A DNA stretch of 64,000 nt from WHTK01 sp963711035 (GTDB lineage: Bacteria; Chloroflexota; Dehalococcoidia; DSTF01; WHTK01). Both the position numbers and the translations under genes were made by a program. Every line of letters starts with the position of its first letter. The first letter of the stretch is position 1. The notes below the pieces were generated by a model. It had not been told where the DNA came from. It was given only the letters and a program-made list of their open reading frames with translations, and did no database searches. The DNA lies in contig CAVQCN010000003.1 in assembly GCA_963711035.1 (NCBI GenBank), forward strand, positions 372,001-436,000, given 5' to 3'. Shown piece after piece: positions 44,889 through 57,865 of this stretch.

Positions 44889-45641
44889 CTACTGGCTGAC
44901 TGCTGCTTCGCGTTCCGGCGCCGGCAGGATGTCCACCTGCTGGCCGGCGTGGAAGATGGTGCGGCTGCCGTCCTGATCGAAGACGACGGCGCGTTTGTGG
45001 CCCATGACGTGCCAGCCGCCGTCGTCCCACACGAGGGCGGTGTCTTCGTCGACGCCGACGACCTTCTGGCCGGGCTGTACGAGACGGAGAGCGCGCTGCA
45101 GAAACTCGGGACGGCGCGCCTCCATGCGGTCGAAGTGGGGCAGGGCGCGCAGCGGCGCCGCCAAACCGAGACCGGTAGGCGGTTGCGTGCCCTCAATCTC
45201 CGGGTCGTGGGTGTGGACGTTGAGCACGCCGAGGCCGCCGCTGGAGCCGGCGACGATGGTGCCGGCGCGGTTCGCCGCTTCGAGGGCTCGCCAGGCCAGC
45301 GTGTCATGGAACGCCTCGGCCAAGTAGGTGGCGCGGCCGCCGGAGAACCAGACGAGGCCCGCCTCGGCGATGCGTTCGGAGTGCTCCGGCTGGTTGGCGT
45401 CGTGCTGATCGCGGATTCGTACGGGGGTTGCCTCGACGCCGTGGCGCTGGAAGTGAGCGGCGCCCATACGCTCCCAGCGGTCCATGACGTCTTCTCCCTC
45501 AGGCGCGCAGGCCGTGGCGATGAGCAGCACGCTGCGGCCGCCGAGCCGCTGGATCAGATGGCGGTCCACGATGTCCATGGTCGGCGTGTACTCGCCGGAG
45601 CCGGCCAGGACCAGGGTCCCCAGGGTTTGCATTGCAGTCAT
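44889..45641 (-). CDS. Cyanophycinase-like / type 1 glutamine amidotransferase-like protein
   Basis: A 250-residue peptidase S51-like protein. LGTLVLAGSGEYTPTMDIVD opens the fold, LVWFSGGRATYLAEAF is the loop before the nucleophile, and TIVAGSSGGLGVLNVH carries the Ser nucleophile in the GSSGG elbow; VVGVDEDTALVW is also typical. It could be a cyanophycinase or a dipeptidase. No cyanophycin synthetase is present, so the substrate is open. ATG 45641 is preferred; ATG 45632 is possible. It is 28 bases upstream of the oxidoreductase gene in the same operon. Confidence 0.8.
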   Translation of the reverse strand: MTAMQTLGTLVLAGSGEYTPTMDIVDRHLIQRLGGRSVLLIATACAPEGEDVMDRWERMGAAHFQRHGVEATPVRIRDQHDANQPEHSERIAEAGLVWFSGGRATYLAEAFHDTLAWRALEAANRAGTIVAGSSGGLGVLNVHTHDPEIEGTQPPTGLGLAAPLRALPHFDRMEARRPEFLQRALRLVQPGQKVVGVDEDTALVWDDGGWHVMGHKRAVVFDQDGSRTIFHAGQQVDILPAPEREAAVSQ

Positions 45642-45764
45642 GGGTTCAGCGCCTCCCCGCGCCTGGCTAAGAATGTAGCGCTCGGCTGGCAGCGGCGGCA
45701 ACGTTGTCTTGATCACGAGCGAAAAACGCGATGCGTTTCACTGTCTATGCAGCGCCGGCTCCTT

Positions 45765-45770
45765 TACTAT
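45765..45770 (+). promoter_or_regulatory. -10 element (TACTAT) of the glgE operon
   Basis: TACTAT ends six bases before ATG 45777, which opens the 12-codon upstream ORF. The message would therefore begin at or very near that ATG. Confidence 0.5.
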
Positions 45771-45776
45771 CGTTTC

Positions 45777-45815
45777 ATGCAGGCCGGGTTTCCCAACCGG
45801 GGGCAGCGCTCATGA
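45777..45815 (+). CDS. 12-codon leaderless upstream ORF coupled to glgE
   Basis: ATG 45777 encodes MQAGFPNRGQRS and stops at TGA 45813-45815, which overlaps the glgE ATG (45812) as ATGA. With TACTAT six bases before its ATG the message has no room for a ribosome-binding site, so the mini-ORF would be read leaderless and hand ribosomes to glgE. It is short, and its role is inference. Confidence 0.45.
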   Translation: MQAGFPNRGQRS

Positions 45816-47779
45816 GAGACCTACCCGCTGACGGCGCCATTCCGCCGCGGGTTGTCATCGAGCACGTCCAGCCAGAGGTCGATGGCGGTCGATTCGCCGT
45901 GAAGCGCGTCGAGGGCGATCTCGTGCGCGTCGAGGCCGACATCTTCGCCGACGGCCACGACGAGCTGGACGCGCGTCTCTTCTATCGCAAGGCCGGCGAG
46001 CCGCATTGGCACGAAACGGCGATGACGCTGATTAACAACGACCACTGGTTCGGCGAGTTCACCGTCGAAGAGCTCGGCGAGTACGTCTACCGCCTCACCG
46101 GCTGGGTGGACCACTTCGCCACCTGGCGCCGCGACTTCCGCAAGTGGTTGGAGGTGCGCCAGGACATCGAGTCGGAGCTGCTCGTGGCGGCGGGCCTCGT
46201 GCGGAATGCGGCGGCCAACGCCTCCGGGCAGGACGCGAGGCTGCTGGCGGAGCGCGCGGCCGCCCTGGCCGCCGCCACGGACGTCGATACTCGCGCCGAG
46301 CTGGCGCTGGACGACTCGTTGGCCGATCTGATGGTGACCTACGGCGATCACGGCACGATTACCGAGTACGACCGCGGCCAGCGCATCTTCGTGGACCGCG
46401 AGCGGGCGCGCTTCGGCACCTGGTACGAGATGTTCCCGCGCTCGACGTCGCCGGATGAGAGCCGGCAGGGCACCTTCCGCGACTGTATCGCGCGCTTGCC
46501 GTACGTCAGCGACATGGGCTTCGACGTCGTCTACTTCCCGCCTATCCACCCTATCGGTGAGACGAACCGCAAAGGGCGCAACAACTCGCCGATCTCGCAG
46601 CCGGGCGAGCCGGGCAGCCCCTGGGGCATCGGCTCGGCGGCGGGCGGCCACAAGGCCATTGACCCGAAGCTCGGCACACTCGAGGACTTCCGGGCGCTCG
46701 TGGCGGCAGCGCAGGATCGCGGTATGGAGGTGGCGCTCGACATAGCCTTCCAGTGCTCGCCGGACCACCCGTACGTCAAAGAGCAGCCGCAGTGGTTCCG
46801 GCACCGGCCGGACGGCTCGTTGCGCTACGCCGAGAACCCCCCGAAGAAGTACGAGGACATCTACCCGATTAACTTCGAGACGGAGGACTGGCAGGCGCTC
46901 TGGCAAGAGTTGACCAGCGTGATCCTGTTCTGGGCGGAGCAGGGCGTGCAGATCTTCCGCGTCGATAACCCACACACGAAGTCGTTTGCCTTCTGGGAGT
47001 ACGCGATCGCAGCCGTGAAAGCGCAGCACCCGGGCGCCATCTTCCTGGCCGAGGCGTTCACGCGACCGCGCATCATGTATCAGCTGGCCAAGCTGGGCTT
47101 TACGCAGTCGTACACGTACTTCACCTGGCGCAACGACCCCAGGGAGATGAACGAATATCTCACCGAGCTCACGACCACCGAGGTGAAGGAGTACTTCCGC
47201 CCCAACTTCTGGCCCAATACGCCAGACATCCTGCATGAGGTCCTGCAGACGGGCGGGCGCCCCACCTTCCTCATGCGCTACGTCCTCGCCGCGACTCTGA
47301 CGGCGAACATCGGCATTTACGGGCCGGCGTACGAGCTCATTGTCAACGAGCCGCGGGAGCCGGGCAGCGAGGAGTATCTGCACTCGGAGAAGTACGAGGT
47401 CAAGCACTGGGACCTGGATGCACCAGATAGCCTGGCGACGTTCATCGGCCTCGTGAATCGCATCCGGCGCGACAATCCGGCGCTGCAGTGGAACGAAACG
47501 TTGCGCTTTCTCGACAACAGCAACGGCATGATCCTCGCTTACACCAAGACGAGCCGTGACGGCTCGAATGTCGTGCTCGCCGTCGTGAACATGGACCTCT
47601 TCAACCGCCAGGAGGTCAGCTTCCGCCTGCCACTAGCGGAGCTTGGCCTGCCGACCGACAATCCGTACGAGGTCGAAGATCTGCTGCACCAAACGCGGTT
47701 CACATGGTCCGGCGAGTGGCAGACCGTTTCTCTCGACCCGGCAGAGCTTCCGGCCCTGATCTTCAAGCTGAATCCGTAG
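45812..47779 (+). CDS. glgE: Alpha-1,4-glucan:maltose-1-phosphate maltosyltransferase
   Basis: Extends alpha-glucan chains with maltose from maltose-1-phosphate. The 655-residue GH13_3 protein has an N-terminal beta-sandwich, FGTWYEMFPRSTSPDESRQG and VVYFPPIHPIGETNRKGRNN (both GlgE hallmarks), the nucleophile Asp in IFRVDNPHTKSFAFWE near residue 384 and the general acid Glu in FLAEAFTRPRIM near 415. ATG 45812 overlaps the stop of a 12-codon leader ORF. It precedes treS-mak by six bases, so both steps of the pathway are in one operon. Confidence 0.95.
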   Translation: MRDLPADGAIPPRVVIEHVQPEVDGGRFAVKRVEGDLVRVEADIFADGHDELDARLFYRKAGEPHWHETAMTLINNDHWFGEFTVEELGEYVYRLTGWVDHFATWRRDFRKWLEVRQDIESELLVAAGLVRNAAANASGQDARLLAERAAALAAATDVDTRAELALDDSLADLMVTYGDHGTITEYDRGQRIFVDRERARFGTWYEMFPRSTSPDESRQGTFRDCIARLPYVSDMGFDVVYFPPIHPIGETNRKGRNNSPISQPGEPGSPWGIGSAAGGHKAIDPKLGTLEDFRALVAAAQDRGMEVALDIAFQCSPDHPYVKEQPQWFRHRPDGSLRYAENPPKKYEDIYPINFETEDWQALWQELTSVILFWAEQGVQIFRVDNPHTKSFAFWEYAIAAVKAQHPGAIFLAEAFTRPRIMYQLAKLGFTQSYTYFTWRNDPREMNEYLTELTTTEVKEYFRPNFWPNTPDILHEVLQTGGRPTFLMRYVLAATLTANIGIYGPAYELIVNEPREPGSEEYLHSEKYEVKHWDLDAPDSLATFIGLVNRIRRDNPALQWNETLRFLDNSNGMILAYTKTSRDGSNVVLAVVNMDLFNRQEVSFRLPLAELGLPTDNPYEVEDLLHQTRFTWSGEWQTVSLDPAELPALIFKLNP

Positions 47780-47785
47780 GAATCG

Positions 47786-51135
<3,350 letters not shown>

Positions 51136-51136
<1 letters not shown>

Positions 51137-51345
51137 TGTTCGAATACCCGGACTGGCAACAGTCGGCGCGGCTCAGCCTGGAAGAGATCAGGGCGGATGC
51201 GAAGGTAGCTGAGGTCGTCGAGGTGCTGCGGCGGACGCGCGGCCGCGAGCGCAGAGAGAAGACGCAGCGGCGGACGGCCCGCCCGTCAGGTCAGCAGATT
51301 CCTCACAACCCGTTTATCGAGAAGAGGTCGCCGGGCGGTCACTGA
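51136..51345 (+). CDS. Small hypothetical protein in the glgE operon
   Basis: A 69-residue basic protein starting at ATG 51136, which overlaps the treS-mak stop codon (TGATG). It begins MFEYPDWQQSARLSLEEIRA, then has a helix and an Arg/Lys-rich tail (RRTRGRERREKTQRRTARPS). No family is recognised. The overlap suggests co-translation. Confidence 0.5.
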
Positions 51346-51399
51346 CCAGGGGCGCCGTTATCTGAGCTTCTGCGGGGTTATGCCTGGGCTGCCAATCCC

Positions 51400-52241
51400 T
51401 CAGGTACCGGCCTCGAACACCCGGCCCAGCGTCACGATCAGCACACCCAATAAGGCGATGGCCAGGAACTCCATCACGACCGGCGCACGCAGATCGTCGT
51501 TGAGGTGGTGCTGCACCAGGCCGCTGACCATGTAGAAGACGAGCAGCAGGAAGACGCCTGCCAGGTAGCTCTCCACCGGCAGGAAGTACAGCACCCAGCG
51601 CGCCTCGGCCACGATCAGGCCGACGATGCCCGCGAACACCAGGGCGCGGAACGGGTCGGCTTCCGCCTCGCGCAGGATCTCGACGGACAGCAGCATGCTG
51701 ACGAGTCCCACGGTGAGCGCCGCAGGCACGAGCGAGATGTCGAAGGCGTAGACGACGGCGTAAAAGCCGAAGGCAGTGAGGTAGGTTCCGATGTTCAGCA
51801 CGAACCGCGCCGTGGGGTAGAAGGGCGTCAGCGGGTCGATCGACGCCTGCTCCGAGAACAGCACCGCCGACATGAGAGCTGAGACCACCACGACGCCTGG
51901 GATGACGACGTAACCGCTGAGCGCGTCTTCCAGGAAGAGTCCGGCAGAGAGGGTCAGCAGCGTCGGCAAGAAGAGGAGGGGCGCCGTCCAGGCGACGTCC
52001 TCTTCGCGGCCGCCGGCCTGCTCGCGCAGGACGCCATCGGAGCCGACGGCCATGATCGCGGTGACGACGAGCAGTATCCAGGGCTGCGTCGGCTCGATCG
52101 CCAGGAACAGCGTCTGACCAACGGCGAAGGCAGCGACCAGGAGCAGTACGCGGGAGGAGCGGAAGGGCGCCGGAAGGTCTTCCTCCGGCTGATAGCGTCA
52201 GCGGTTGACTCGAGCTCGTCCGCCTCCAGCGTTTCTTCCAT
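51400..52241 (-). CDS. Multi-pass membrane protein, interrupted by a frameshift
   Basis: About 280 residues if one missing base near 52190-52200 is restored. The first frame (ATG 52241) gives an acidic start MEETLEADELESTADA; the second continues YQPEEDLPAPFRSSRVLLLV and then about seven hydrophobic segments to a stop at 51400 (VFAGIVGLIVAEARWVLYFL, GVFLLLVFYMVSGLVQHHL). The second frame has a stop just upstream of the junction, so the join is needed for a normal start. Alternatively translation begins at ATG 52053 in the second frame, losing the first two segments. Function unknown. Confidence 0.65.
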
Positions 52242-52383
52242 ATCGTCTTCGGTTGGTTGCAATGTGGATTGATGCCCGGTGGTGTCGGGTTCTCGCGGCG
52301 CCTGAGAGTTCAGACCGGGGCGATTGTACGGCCGGACATGGCTTGGAGCAAGGTGAACCGTATACGGGCCCAATACGGAAGCA

Positions 52384-53334
52384 CTATTCCTCGGCCCAGA
52401 CCGGCTCCTCCAACTCGAAAAGCTGGGCCGCGTTGCGGTACCAGATCAGGTCCTTCTCTTCCTCCGAGAGGCCGAGCTTGTCGAAGATGGCGGTGAAGCG
52501 CTCGACGTGCTCGTGGATCTCGTCTGCCGGGCAGTCGGAGCCGAAGATCAGCTTCTCGATCGCGATCTCGCCGCCGATCAGGCCTCGCTCTACCGCGTGG
52601 CGCTCGATGGTGCGGCCGCCGGACATGTCGAAGTACACCCAGCGGCGCCAGCGTGCCACCGAAGCCGCCTCGTCGTAGTTGCCGGTGCCTCCCAAATGCG
52701 CGCCGATGATCTTCAGCTTCGGGAAGTAGTTCGACAGCGTCTCGAGCTGGAAGGGGCGCATGTTCATGGCGGACGTCTCGCGTGGCCCGCGACGTGGCGG
52801 CTGAGCTCCCGGCTGACCCTCAGCAGCGGCGGTTTCCTGGGCGTCCTGTTCGCGCAGGCGCTTGGCGGTCGAGGCGTCGCGGCGCGGGTGGCGGTTGAGC
52901 CAGTCGACGCCGCCGCCGATCACGCCGCAGTGGAAGACGATCGGCATCGAGAGCTCCTCAGCAGCGCGGTAGACAGGCGAGTAATCCTTGGTGTCATACG
53001 GCCGGCGCACGCCGATCATCTTGAGACCGCGGTAGCCCATGTCGTGCAGCGCGTGGATGCGCTGGTAGGTCGTCACCTCCGGGTCGACGACAGCGTGTGG
53101 CACGAAGAGGTCGGGGTGCTTCTGGGCCATCTCAATGCAGCTCTCGTGGGTCAGAGGCATCTGCTGATTGGCCATGGGGCCGGTCGTCGTGGGGCAGAGG
53201 AGGCTGGCCTTGACGGCGCCGCTCTCGCGCAGGCGTTCGGCCAGGTGATCGAGCAGTTGCTGCGGGTCCTGCGGCTCCTTTTCGGGGTCGCGAGGCCGGG
53301 GAAAGTGCACGTGAATGTCCCAGATTCTCGGCAT
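52384..53334 (-). CDS. Amidohydrolase family protein
   Basis: A 316-residue metal-dependent TIM-barrel hydrolase or decarboxylase of the amidohydrolase 2 type: metal-binding IWDIHVHFPRP at the start, PIVFHCGVIGGG, KIIGAHLGGTGNYDEA and IFGSDCPADEI with the catalytic Asp. An unusual Gln/Pro/Arg-rich insert (QDAQETAAAEGQPGAQPPRR) lies in the middle. ATG 53334 is chosen because the barrel starts directly after it. Substrate unknown. Confidence 0.85.
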   Translation of the reverse strand: MPRIWDIHVHFPRPRDPEKEPQDPQQLLDHLAERLRESGAVKASLLCPTTTGPMANQQMPLTHESCIEMAQKHPDLFVPHAVVDPEVTTYQRIHALHDMGYRGLKMIGVRRPYDTKDYSPVYRAAEELSMPIVFHCGVIGGGVDWLNRHPRRDASTAKRLREQDAQETAAAEGQPGAQPPRRGPRETSAMNMRPFQLETLSNYFPKLKIIGAHLGGTGNYDEAASVARWRRWVYFDMSGGRTIERHAVERGLIGGEIAIEKLIFGSDCPADEIHEHVERFTAIFDKLGLSEEEKDLIWYRNAAQLFELEEPVWAEE

Positions 53335-53465
53335 CGAAGAGCCTTTCTGTCTGCGAATCTCGCCGAACGTCTGCAGAAAGCTTAAAGGAAGTCGAGATTT
53401 TACAGGGGAGTTCGGGCCGTAAAGAGCTAGACTTCGGCCGCTCCTGGATCGAATATCTAGTTGCC

Positions 53466-53954
53466 TTGGAAGATAACGAAGCACCCGTTGACCTGACATT
53501 TGCCGGCGCGATCCGCATGAAGATCGAGCGCTGGCTGCAGCAAGAGGGCTGGACGGTGGAGCCGCGCGCCGGCCAGGGCTCCGTCTGGACTCTGCTCGCC
53601 GTCGACCGCCTCAAACGGCGCCTGCTCATCGCCCAGCACAAGGGCCACGAGGATCGTGTGTTGCTGGAGGCGCGCGTCGTGCCCAGCGCCGACCAGGCTG
53701 CGCGCCTGACCGAGGCCTCGCCCGACCTCGCCGCCGAGCTCATGTGGGACATCCGCATGGAGCTGAACCGCATGGGCATCGACTTCCAGGGCGTCAGCCT
53801 GCCCTTCCAGCGCGCCGTCCTCACCGAGGCGATCTACTTCGAGGGCGCCTTCGACTCAGGTCTCGCCAAGGACACCTTCTTCCAGCGCATCGAGCACGTG
53901 CGCCGCGGCATCGCCATGGTGCAGTTCCTGCTGCAGCGTCGCCTCATCGGCTAG
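53466..53954 (+). CDS. Conserved hypothetical protein
   Basis: A 162-residue alpha/beta protein beginning at TTG 53466. It contains IRMKIERWLQQEGWTVEP, a segment with LLIAQHKGHEDRVLLEARVV and a helical end IEHVRRGIAMVQFLLQRRL. The pattern recalls DUF2299-like or YbjN-like small proteins, but I do not assign it. It is convergent with the small membrane protein gene downstream of mfd and divergent from the amidohydrolase. No Shine-Dalgarno is seen. Confidence 0.6.
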   Translation: MEDNEAPVDLTFAGAIRMKIERWLQQEGWTVEPRAGQGSVWTLLAVDRLKRRLLIAQHKGHEDRVLLEARVVPSADQAARLTEASPDLAAELMWDIRMELNRMGIDFQGVSLPFQRAVLTEAIYFEGAFDSGLAKDTFFQRIEHVRRGIAMVQFLLQRRLIG

Positions 53955-54010
53955 CGATCAGCTTCTCTGAAGTGAGCCTGCGGGATGAATTCCACGGCAT
54001 CGATCTGTCG

Positions 54011-54328
54011 TTACGGCTCTGGTGTCACCGTGAGCAACGGCGTCCCTGTCGGGATGGCCGCAACGCCTTGTCCTGGTGATGGGGTGGATGCGGGCGGCAA
54101 AAGCTCATTGTTCACAACAGTTGGGTTGGAGAGCTCGGGCGTCCCCGTCGGGACGGGCGTGATGCCGGCGGTCTGTTGCGCCTCGACCGTCGCCGTCTGG
54201 TCTTCGGGGGCGACATAGCCGATCTGGCGGGTGGCGAAGTAGAGGACGCAGGTAATGACGACGATAATGGCGATGCCGGCGAAGATCGCGAGGATCACCG
54301 TCCGGCCCTTCGTGCCCTGTTCGTTCAC
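54011..54328 (-). CDS. Small single-pass membrane protein with Pro/Thr-rich tail
   Basis: A 105-residue protein: short basic start, one transmembrane helix (VILAIFAGIAIIVVITCVLY) and an outer Pro/Thr/Gly-rich region with a repeated VPTGTPELSNPTVVNN / IPTGTPLLTVTP pattern. It overlaps the mfd stop by four bases (ATGA), so it is translated with mfd. Function unknown. Confidence 0.65.
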   Translation of the reverse strand: MNEQGTKGRTVILAIFAGIAIIVVITCVLYFATRQIGYVAPEDQTATVEAQQTAGITPVPTGTPELSNPTVVNNELLPPASTPSPGQGVAAIPTGTPLLTVTPEP

Positions 54329-57300
54329 GTGCTGGCCGCCGCTTCCAGGGCGCTGTTGATCGCGTCGACGGCGCGCACGAGGCCTTCGCGCCAGCCCTCG
54401 CCGAGCGCGTCGCGGTCCAGCCGCACCTGGTGTTGCGTAATCTGAGAGCCGGGTGGCACCTTGCCGCTGACGGCGCGGCGGTCGAGGCTGAGGCCCGGCA
54501 GCATGCGGATGACGAGCTGATCGTTCTCGGTCTGGATCGCGCCGATGCCCGCCATGCTTGCCATTAGCCTCAAGCGTACAACCCAGACCAGGTTACGAGC
54601 AGCAGGCGGCAGCTCGCCGAAGCGGTCGCGCAGCTCCTGCTCGATGGCGGCGACCTCGGCGTCGTCGGCCGCTTGTGCCAGCCGTTGGTAGACGGCGAGA
54701 CGCAGGTTGAGGTCGGGAATGTAGCCCTCCGGCAAATATGCCGTGATCGGCAGATCGAGGTTCACGGCCGGTTTGGACGATGCCGGCGGCGGAGGCGTCT
54801 CGCCGCGCTTCAGTGCCTTGAGCCGCTCGACGGCCTCGGAGAGTAACTTCACATAAAGATCAAAACCGATCGCCGCCATATGGCCGCTCTGCTCCGCGCC
54901 CAGCAGGTTGCCGGCGCCGCGAATCTCCAGGTCACGCATAGCGATCTGGAAGCCGGCGCCGAGCTCCGTTGCCTCGAAGATGGCCTGCAGGCGGCGCTGT
55001 GCCGTCTCCGACAGGGCGCGGCCGCGGTCGTAGAGCAGGTAAGCGTAGGCGCGCACGGCGCCCCGGCCGACCCGGCCGCGAAGCTGGTAGAGCTGCGCCA
55101 GGCCGAGGCGGTCCGCCTGGTTGATGATGATCGTGTTGGCGTTAGGGATGTCGAGGCCGGACTCGATGATCGTCGTGCAGACCAGCACGTCGATCTCGCC
55201 GTTGGCGAAGTCGAGCATCGTGCGCTCGAGCTGGTCCTCGTGCATCTGACCGTGGCCGATGCCGACGTTCGCCTCAGGCACGAGCTGGCGGATGTGCGCC
55301 GCGATCATCTCGATGTTGTAGACGCGGTTGTGGACGAAGAAGACCTGGCCGCCGCGCTCCAGCTCGCGCACGATGGCCTCGCGGATGATGTGGTCGTCCG
55401 ACTCCAAGACGTAAGTGCGGATCGGGATGCGGTCCTCCGGCGGCGTCACCATGTTCGAGAGGTCGCGGATGCCGGCTAGCGACATGTGCAGCGTGCGCGG
55501 GATCGGCGTGGCCGAGAGCGTGAGCACGTCCACCTCCTGGCGCATCTGCTTGAGGCGCTCCTTGTGCGCGACTCCGAAGCGCTGCTCCTCGTCGATGATC
55601 ACGAGGCCGAGCTTGTTGAACTGCACGTCCTTCTGCAGGATGCGATGCGTGCCGATCAGGATGTCGACGCTGCCGTCGGCGACCGCCTCGATCACCTGGC
55701 GCTGCTCGTGGTCGGTGAGGAAGCGCGAAAGCATGGCGACGCGCGCGGGCAGGCTGGCGAGACGGTTCTTGAAGGTGTTGTAGTGCTGTTGGGCCAGGAC
55801 TGTCGTCGGCACCAGCATCGCAACCTGGTAGCCGTCCATGACTGCCTTGAAGGCGGCGCGCACCGCCACCTCCGTCTTGCCGTAGCCGACGTCGCCGCAG
55901 ATCAGACGGTCCATCGGCTGCGAGCGCTCCATGTCTTCTTTGACGGAGCGGATCGCGGCCATCTGGTCCGGCGTCTCGACGTAGCCGAAGGACGCCTCCA
56001 TCTCCTGCTGCCAGGGCGTGTCCGGGGAGTAGGCGTGGCCCGGCAGCACCTGGCGCGCCGCGTAGAGATCGAGCAGATCGTGGGCCACGTCGGCAACTGC
56101 GCGGCGCACGCGTTCGCGGGTGCGGGCCCAGTCGCCGCTGCCGAGGCGGGTGAGCGACGGGCGCGCGTCGCCGGGGCCGACGTAGCGAGCCACGCGGTCT
56201 GACTGATCGACGGGAACGTAGAGGCGGTCGCCTTCCGCGTAGGAGAGTTCCAGGAACTCGCGCTCGACGCCCTCGACGTTGCGCACGATGAGGCCGGTGA
56301 ATCGGGCGATGCCGTGCTCGAGATGCACGACGTAGTCGCCGGGCGAGAGCTCGGCGACGAGGCCGGTGCGGTCCGGCCCCGGCTGGCGCAGGGCGCGCCT
56401 CTGCTTGACGAAGCCGAAAATCTCGGCGTCCGAGAGCAGCGTGAGGTGCGTGTCGCCGCGCAGCAGCCAGCCGTGCGGTAGCGAGCCACGCAGGATCTGC
56501 GCCACGCGCGGCTGCGGCTCCTCCGCCGCGTCCTCGACGCGCTTGATGCTCACGCCATCGTCTGCGAGAAGCGTTGCGAGGCGGGATGCCTGCTGTGAGA
56601 CGATGACGATGGCCTCGCCGTGACGCGCCGCCTCGTTGAGCTCGCTGCTCAGCACGCGCACGCGGCCGCCGAAGGCCGGCGCCGGACCGAAGGCGGGACG
56701 GATGCCGCCGGACTCCTCGGTGAGGAAACGCAGCAGCTGCACGACTTTCACGGAATCGAGAGCGGGCTGCAGGTCGCTCCAGTTCGCTTGCGCCGGCGGC
56801 AGGCCGGGCGGCAGCAGGCGGCGGCTCTCCCGCTCAATGCGCATCGTCGCGGTTTCGGCGACGTACTCGTCCAGGGCGCGGTTGAGGTCGACCGGCTCGT
56901 CGAGGATGACGGTGGCGTCGGCCGGCAGGTGGTCGAGCAGGCTGTAGGGCGAGAGTAGCGACGGAACGAAGGATGGGCCGTCCGGCTGCCGGCCCTGCGT
57001 CAGCGCTTCCAACTCCTCCTGCAGGCGGGATCCGGCCTCTTCTTCGCAGGCGTCGAAGTCGAGCTCCTGCAGCAGCTCCTGTGCCAGCTCGCTGTCGGGC
57101 GAGAACTCGAGCGCGCCGCCGAGATTCACACTCTCGAGGCGCTCCTGTGAGCGCTGCGTTGCGGGGTCGAAGGAGCGGATGCTCTCGACCGTCGAGCCGA
57201 AGAATTCGATGCGCACCGGCAGATCCGCTTGCGGCGGGTAGACGTCGATGATGCCGCCGCGCCGCGCTGCCTGCCCCGGCGCCTCGACCAGAGGGACGAC

Positions 57301-57786
57301 GTCGTAGCCGCCGTCTTGCAGCCGGCGCAGCAGTTCGTCCGGCGTCAGGCGCGCATCGACCGTGACGGCGGAGACGGCCTCTCGCGCTGCACGGCGGGAC
57401 AGTGTGCGCTGCGCTACCGCCTCGACGGACGCAACGACGATGAGCGCTTCGCCGCGATGCAGCGCCGCAGACGTGTCGAGGCGGCTGCGGACGTCCCAGG
57501 GGTCGTCGGCAGCACGTTCGTAGGGCATGACGTCGCGCTCCGGGTAGAGGCGGACGTTGGCGCCGCGCTCAGGGCCGAGCCAGAATGTCAGCTCCTCGGC
57601 CAGATCGTGGGCGCGGCCAAAGCGCGGCACGACGACCAGCGCCGGCGCCGTCGCGTTGCGCACCAGCGCCGCGATCACGGCGGGCTTGGCGGCATCGCCG
57701 ACCCCGACGCGCGCGGCAGCGCCCGGGCGCGGCTCGACCGGCCCCAGGGCGGCATCGACGGCTGGCAGTAGCTGCGAAAGGTCCAT
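54325..57786 (-). CDS. mfd: Transcription-repair coupling factor
   Basis: Removes RNA polymerase stalled at lesions and recruits UvrAB. The 1,153-residue protein has the UvrB-like N-terminal module, the RNA-polymerase-interacting domain (LSPGDYVVHLEHGIARFTGL), the translocase motor with Walker A ICGDVGYGKTEVA near residue 635, VIIDEEQRFGVAHKERLK near 730, LSATPIPRTLHMSL and QLRGRVGRGAVRAYAYLL, and a TRCF C-terminal domain (GYIPDLNLRLAVYQRLA). ATG 57786 fits the family. A terminator just upstream isolates it from the winged-helix gene. Pairs functionally with uvrB at the other end of the window. Confidence 0.95.
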   Translation of the reverse strand: MDLSQLLPAVDAALGPVEPRPGAAARVGVGDAAKPAVIAALVRNATAPALVVVPRFGRAHDLAEELTFWLGPERGANVRLYPERDVMPYERAADDPWDVRSRLDTSAALHRGEALIVVASVEAVAQRTLSRRAAREAVSAVTVDARLTPDELLRRLQDGGYDVVPLVEAPGQAARRGGIIDVYPPQADLPVRIEFFGSTVESIRSFDPATQRSQERLESVNLGGALEFSPDSELAQELLQELDFDACEEEAGSRLQEELEALTQGRQPDGPSFVPSLLSPYSLLDHLPADATVILDEPVDLNRALDEYVAETATMRIERESRRLLPPGLPPAQANWSDLQPALDSVKVVQLLRFLTEESGGIRPAFGPAPAFGGRVRVLSSELNEAARHGEAIVIVSQQASRLATLLADDGVSIKRVEDAAEEPQPRVAQILRGSLPHGWLLRGDTHLTLLSDAEIFGFVKQRRALRQPGPDRTGLVAELSPGDYVVHLEHGIARFTGLIVRNVEGVEREFLELSYAEGDRLYVPVDQSDRVARYVGPGDARPSLTRLGSGDWARTRERVRRAVADVAHDLLDLYAARQVLPGHAYSPDTPWQQEMEASFGYVETPDQMAAIRSVKEDMERSQPMDRLICGDVGYGKTEVAVRAAFKAVMDGYQVAMLVPTTVLAQQHYNTFKNRLASLPARVAMLSRFLTDHEQRQVIEAVADGSVDILIGTHRILQKDVQFNKLGLVIIDEEQRFGVAHKERLKQMRQEVDVLTLSATPIPRTLHMSLAGIRDLSNMVTPPEDRIPIRTYVLESDDHIIREAIVRELERGGQVFFVHNRVYNIEMIAAHIRQLVPEANVGIGHGQMHEDQLERTMLDFANGEIDVLVCTTIIESGLDIPNANTIIINQADRLGLAQLYQLRGRVGRGAVRAYAYLLYDRGRALSETAQRRLQAIFEATELGAGFQIAMRDLEIRGAGNLLGAEQSGHMAAIGFDLYVKLLSEAVERLKALKRGETPPPPASSKPAVNLDLPITAYLPEGYIPDLNLRLAVYQRLAQAADDAEVAAIEQELRDRFGELPPAARNLVWVVRLRLMASMAGIGAIQTENDQLVIRMLPGLSLDRRAVSGKVPPGSQITQHQVRLDRDALGEGWREGLVRAVDAINSALEAAAST

Positions 57787-57796
57787 CGTTACACGG

Positions 57797-57825
57797 CAAA
57801 AGGGCCCTCACCCGCTGTGGGGGCC
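57797..57825 (-). terminator. Terminator between the winged-helix gene and mfd
   Basis: On the minus strand GGCCCCCAC (57817-57825) pairs with GTGAGGGCC (57803-57811, one G-U) and CTTTTG follows. It should end the winged-helix transcript before mfd. Confidence 0.6.
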
Positions 57826-57865
57826 TCTGCATTCAGGGTACCAAGTTAGGCGTGTGGGGATAAGC

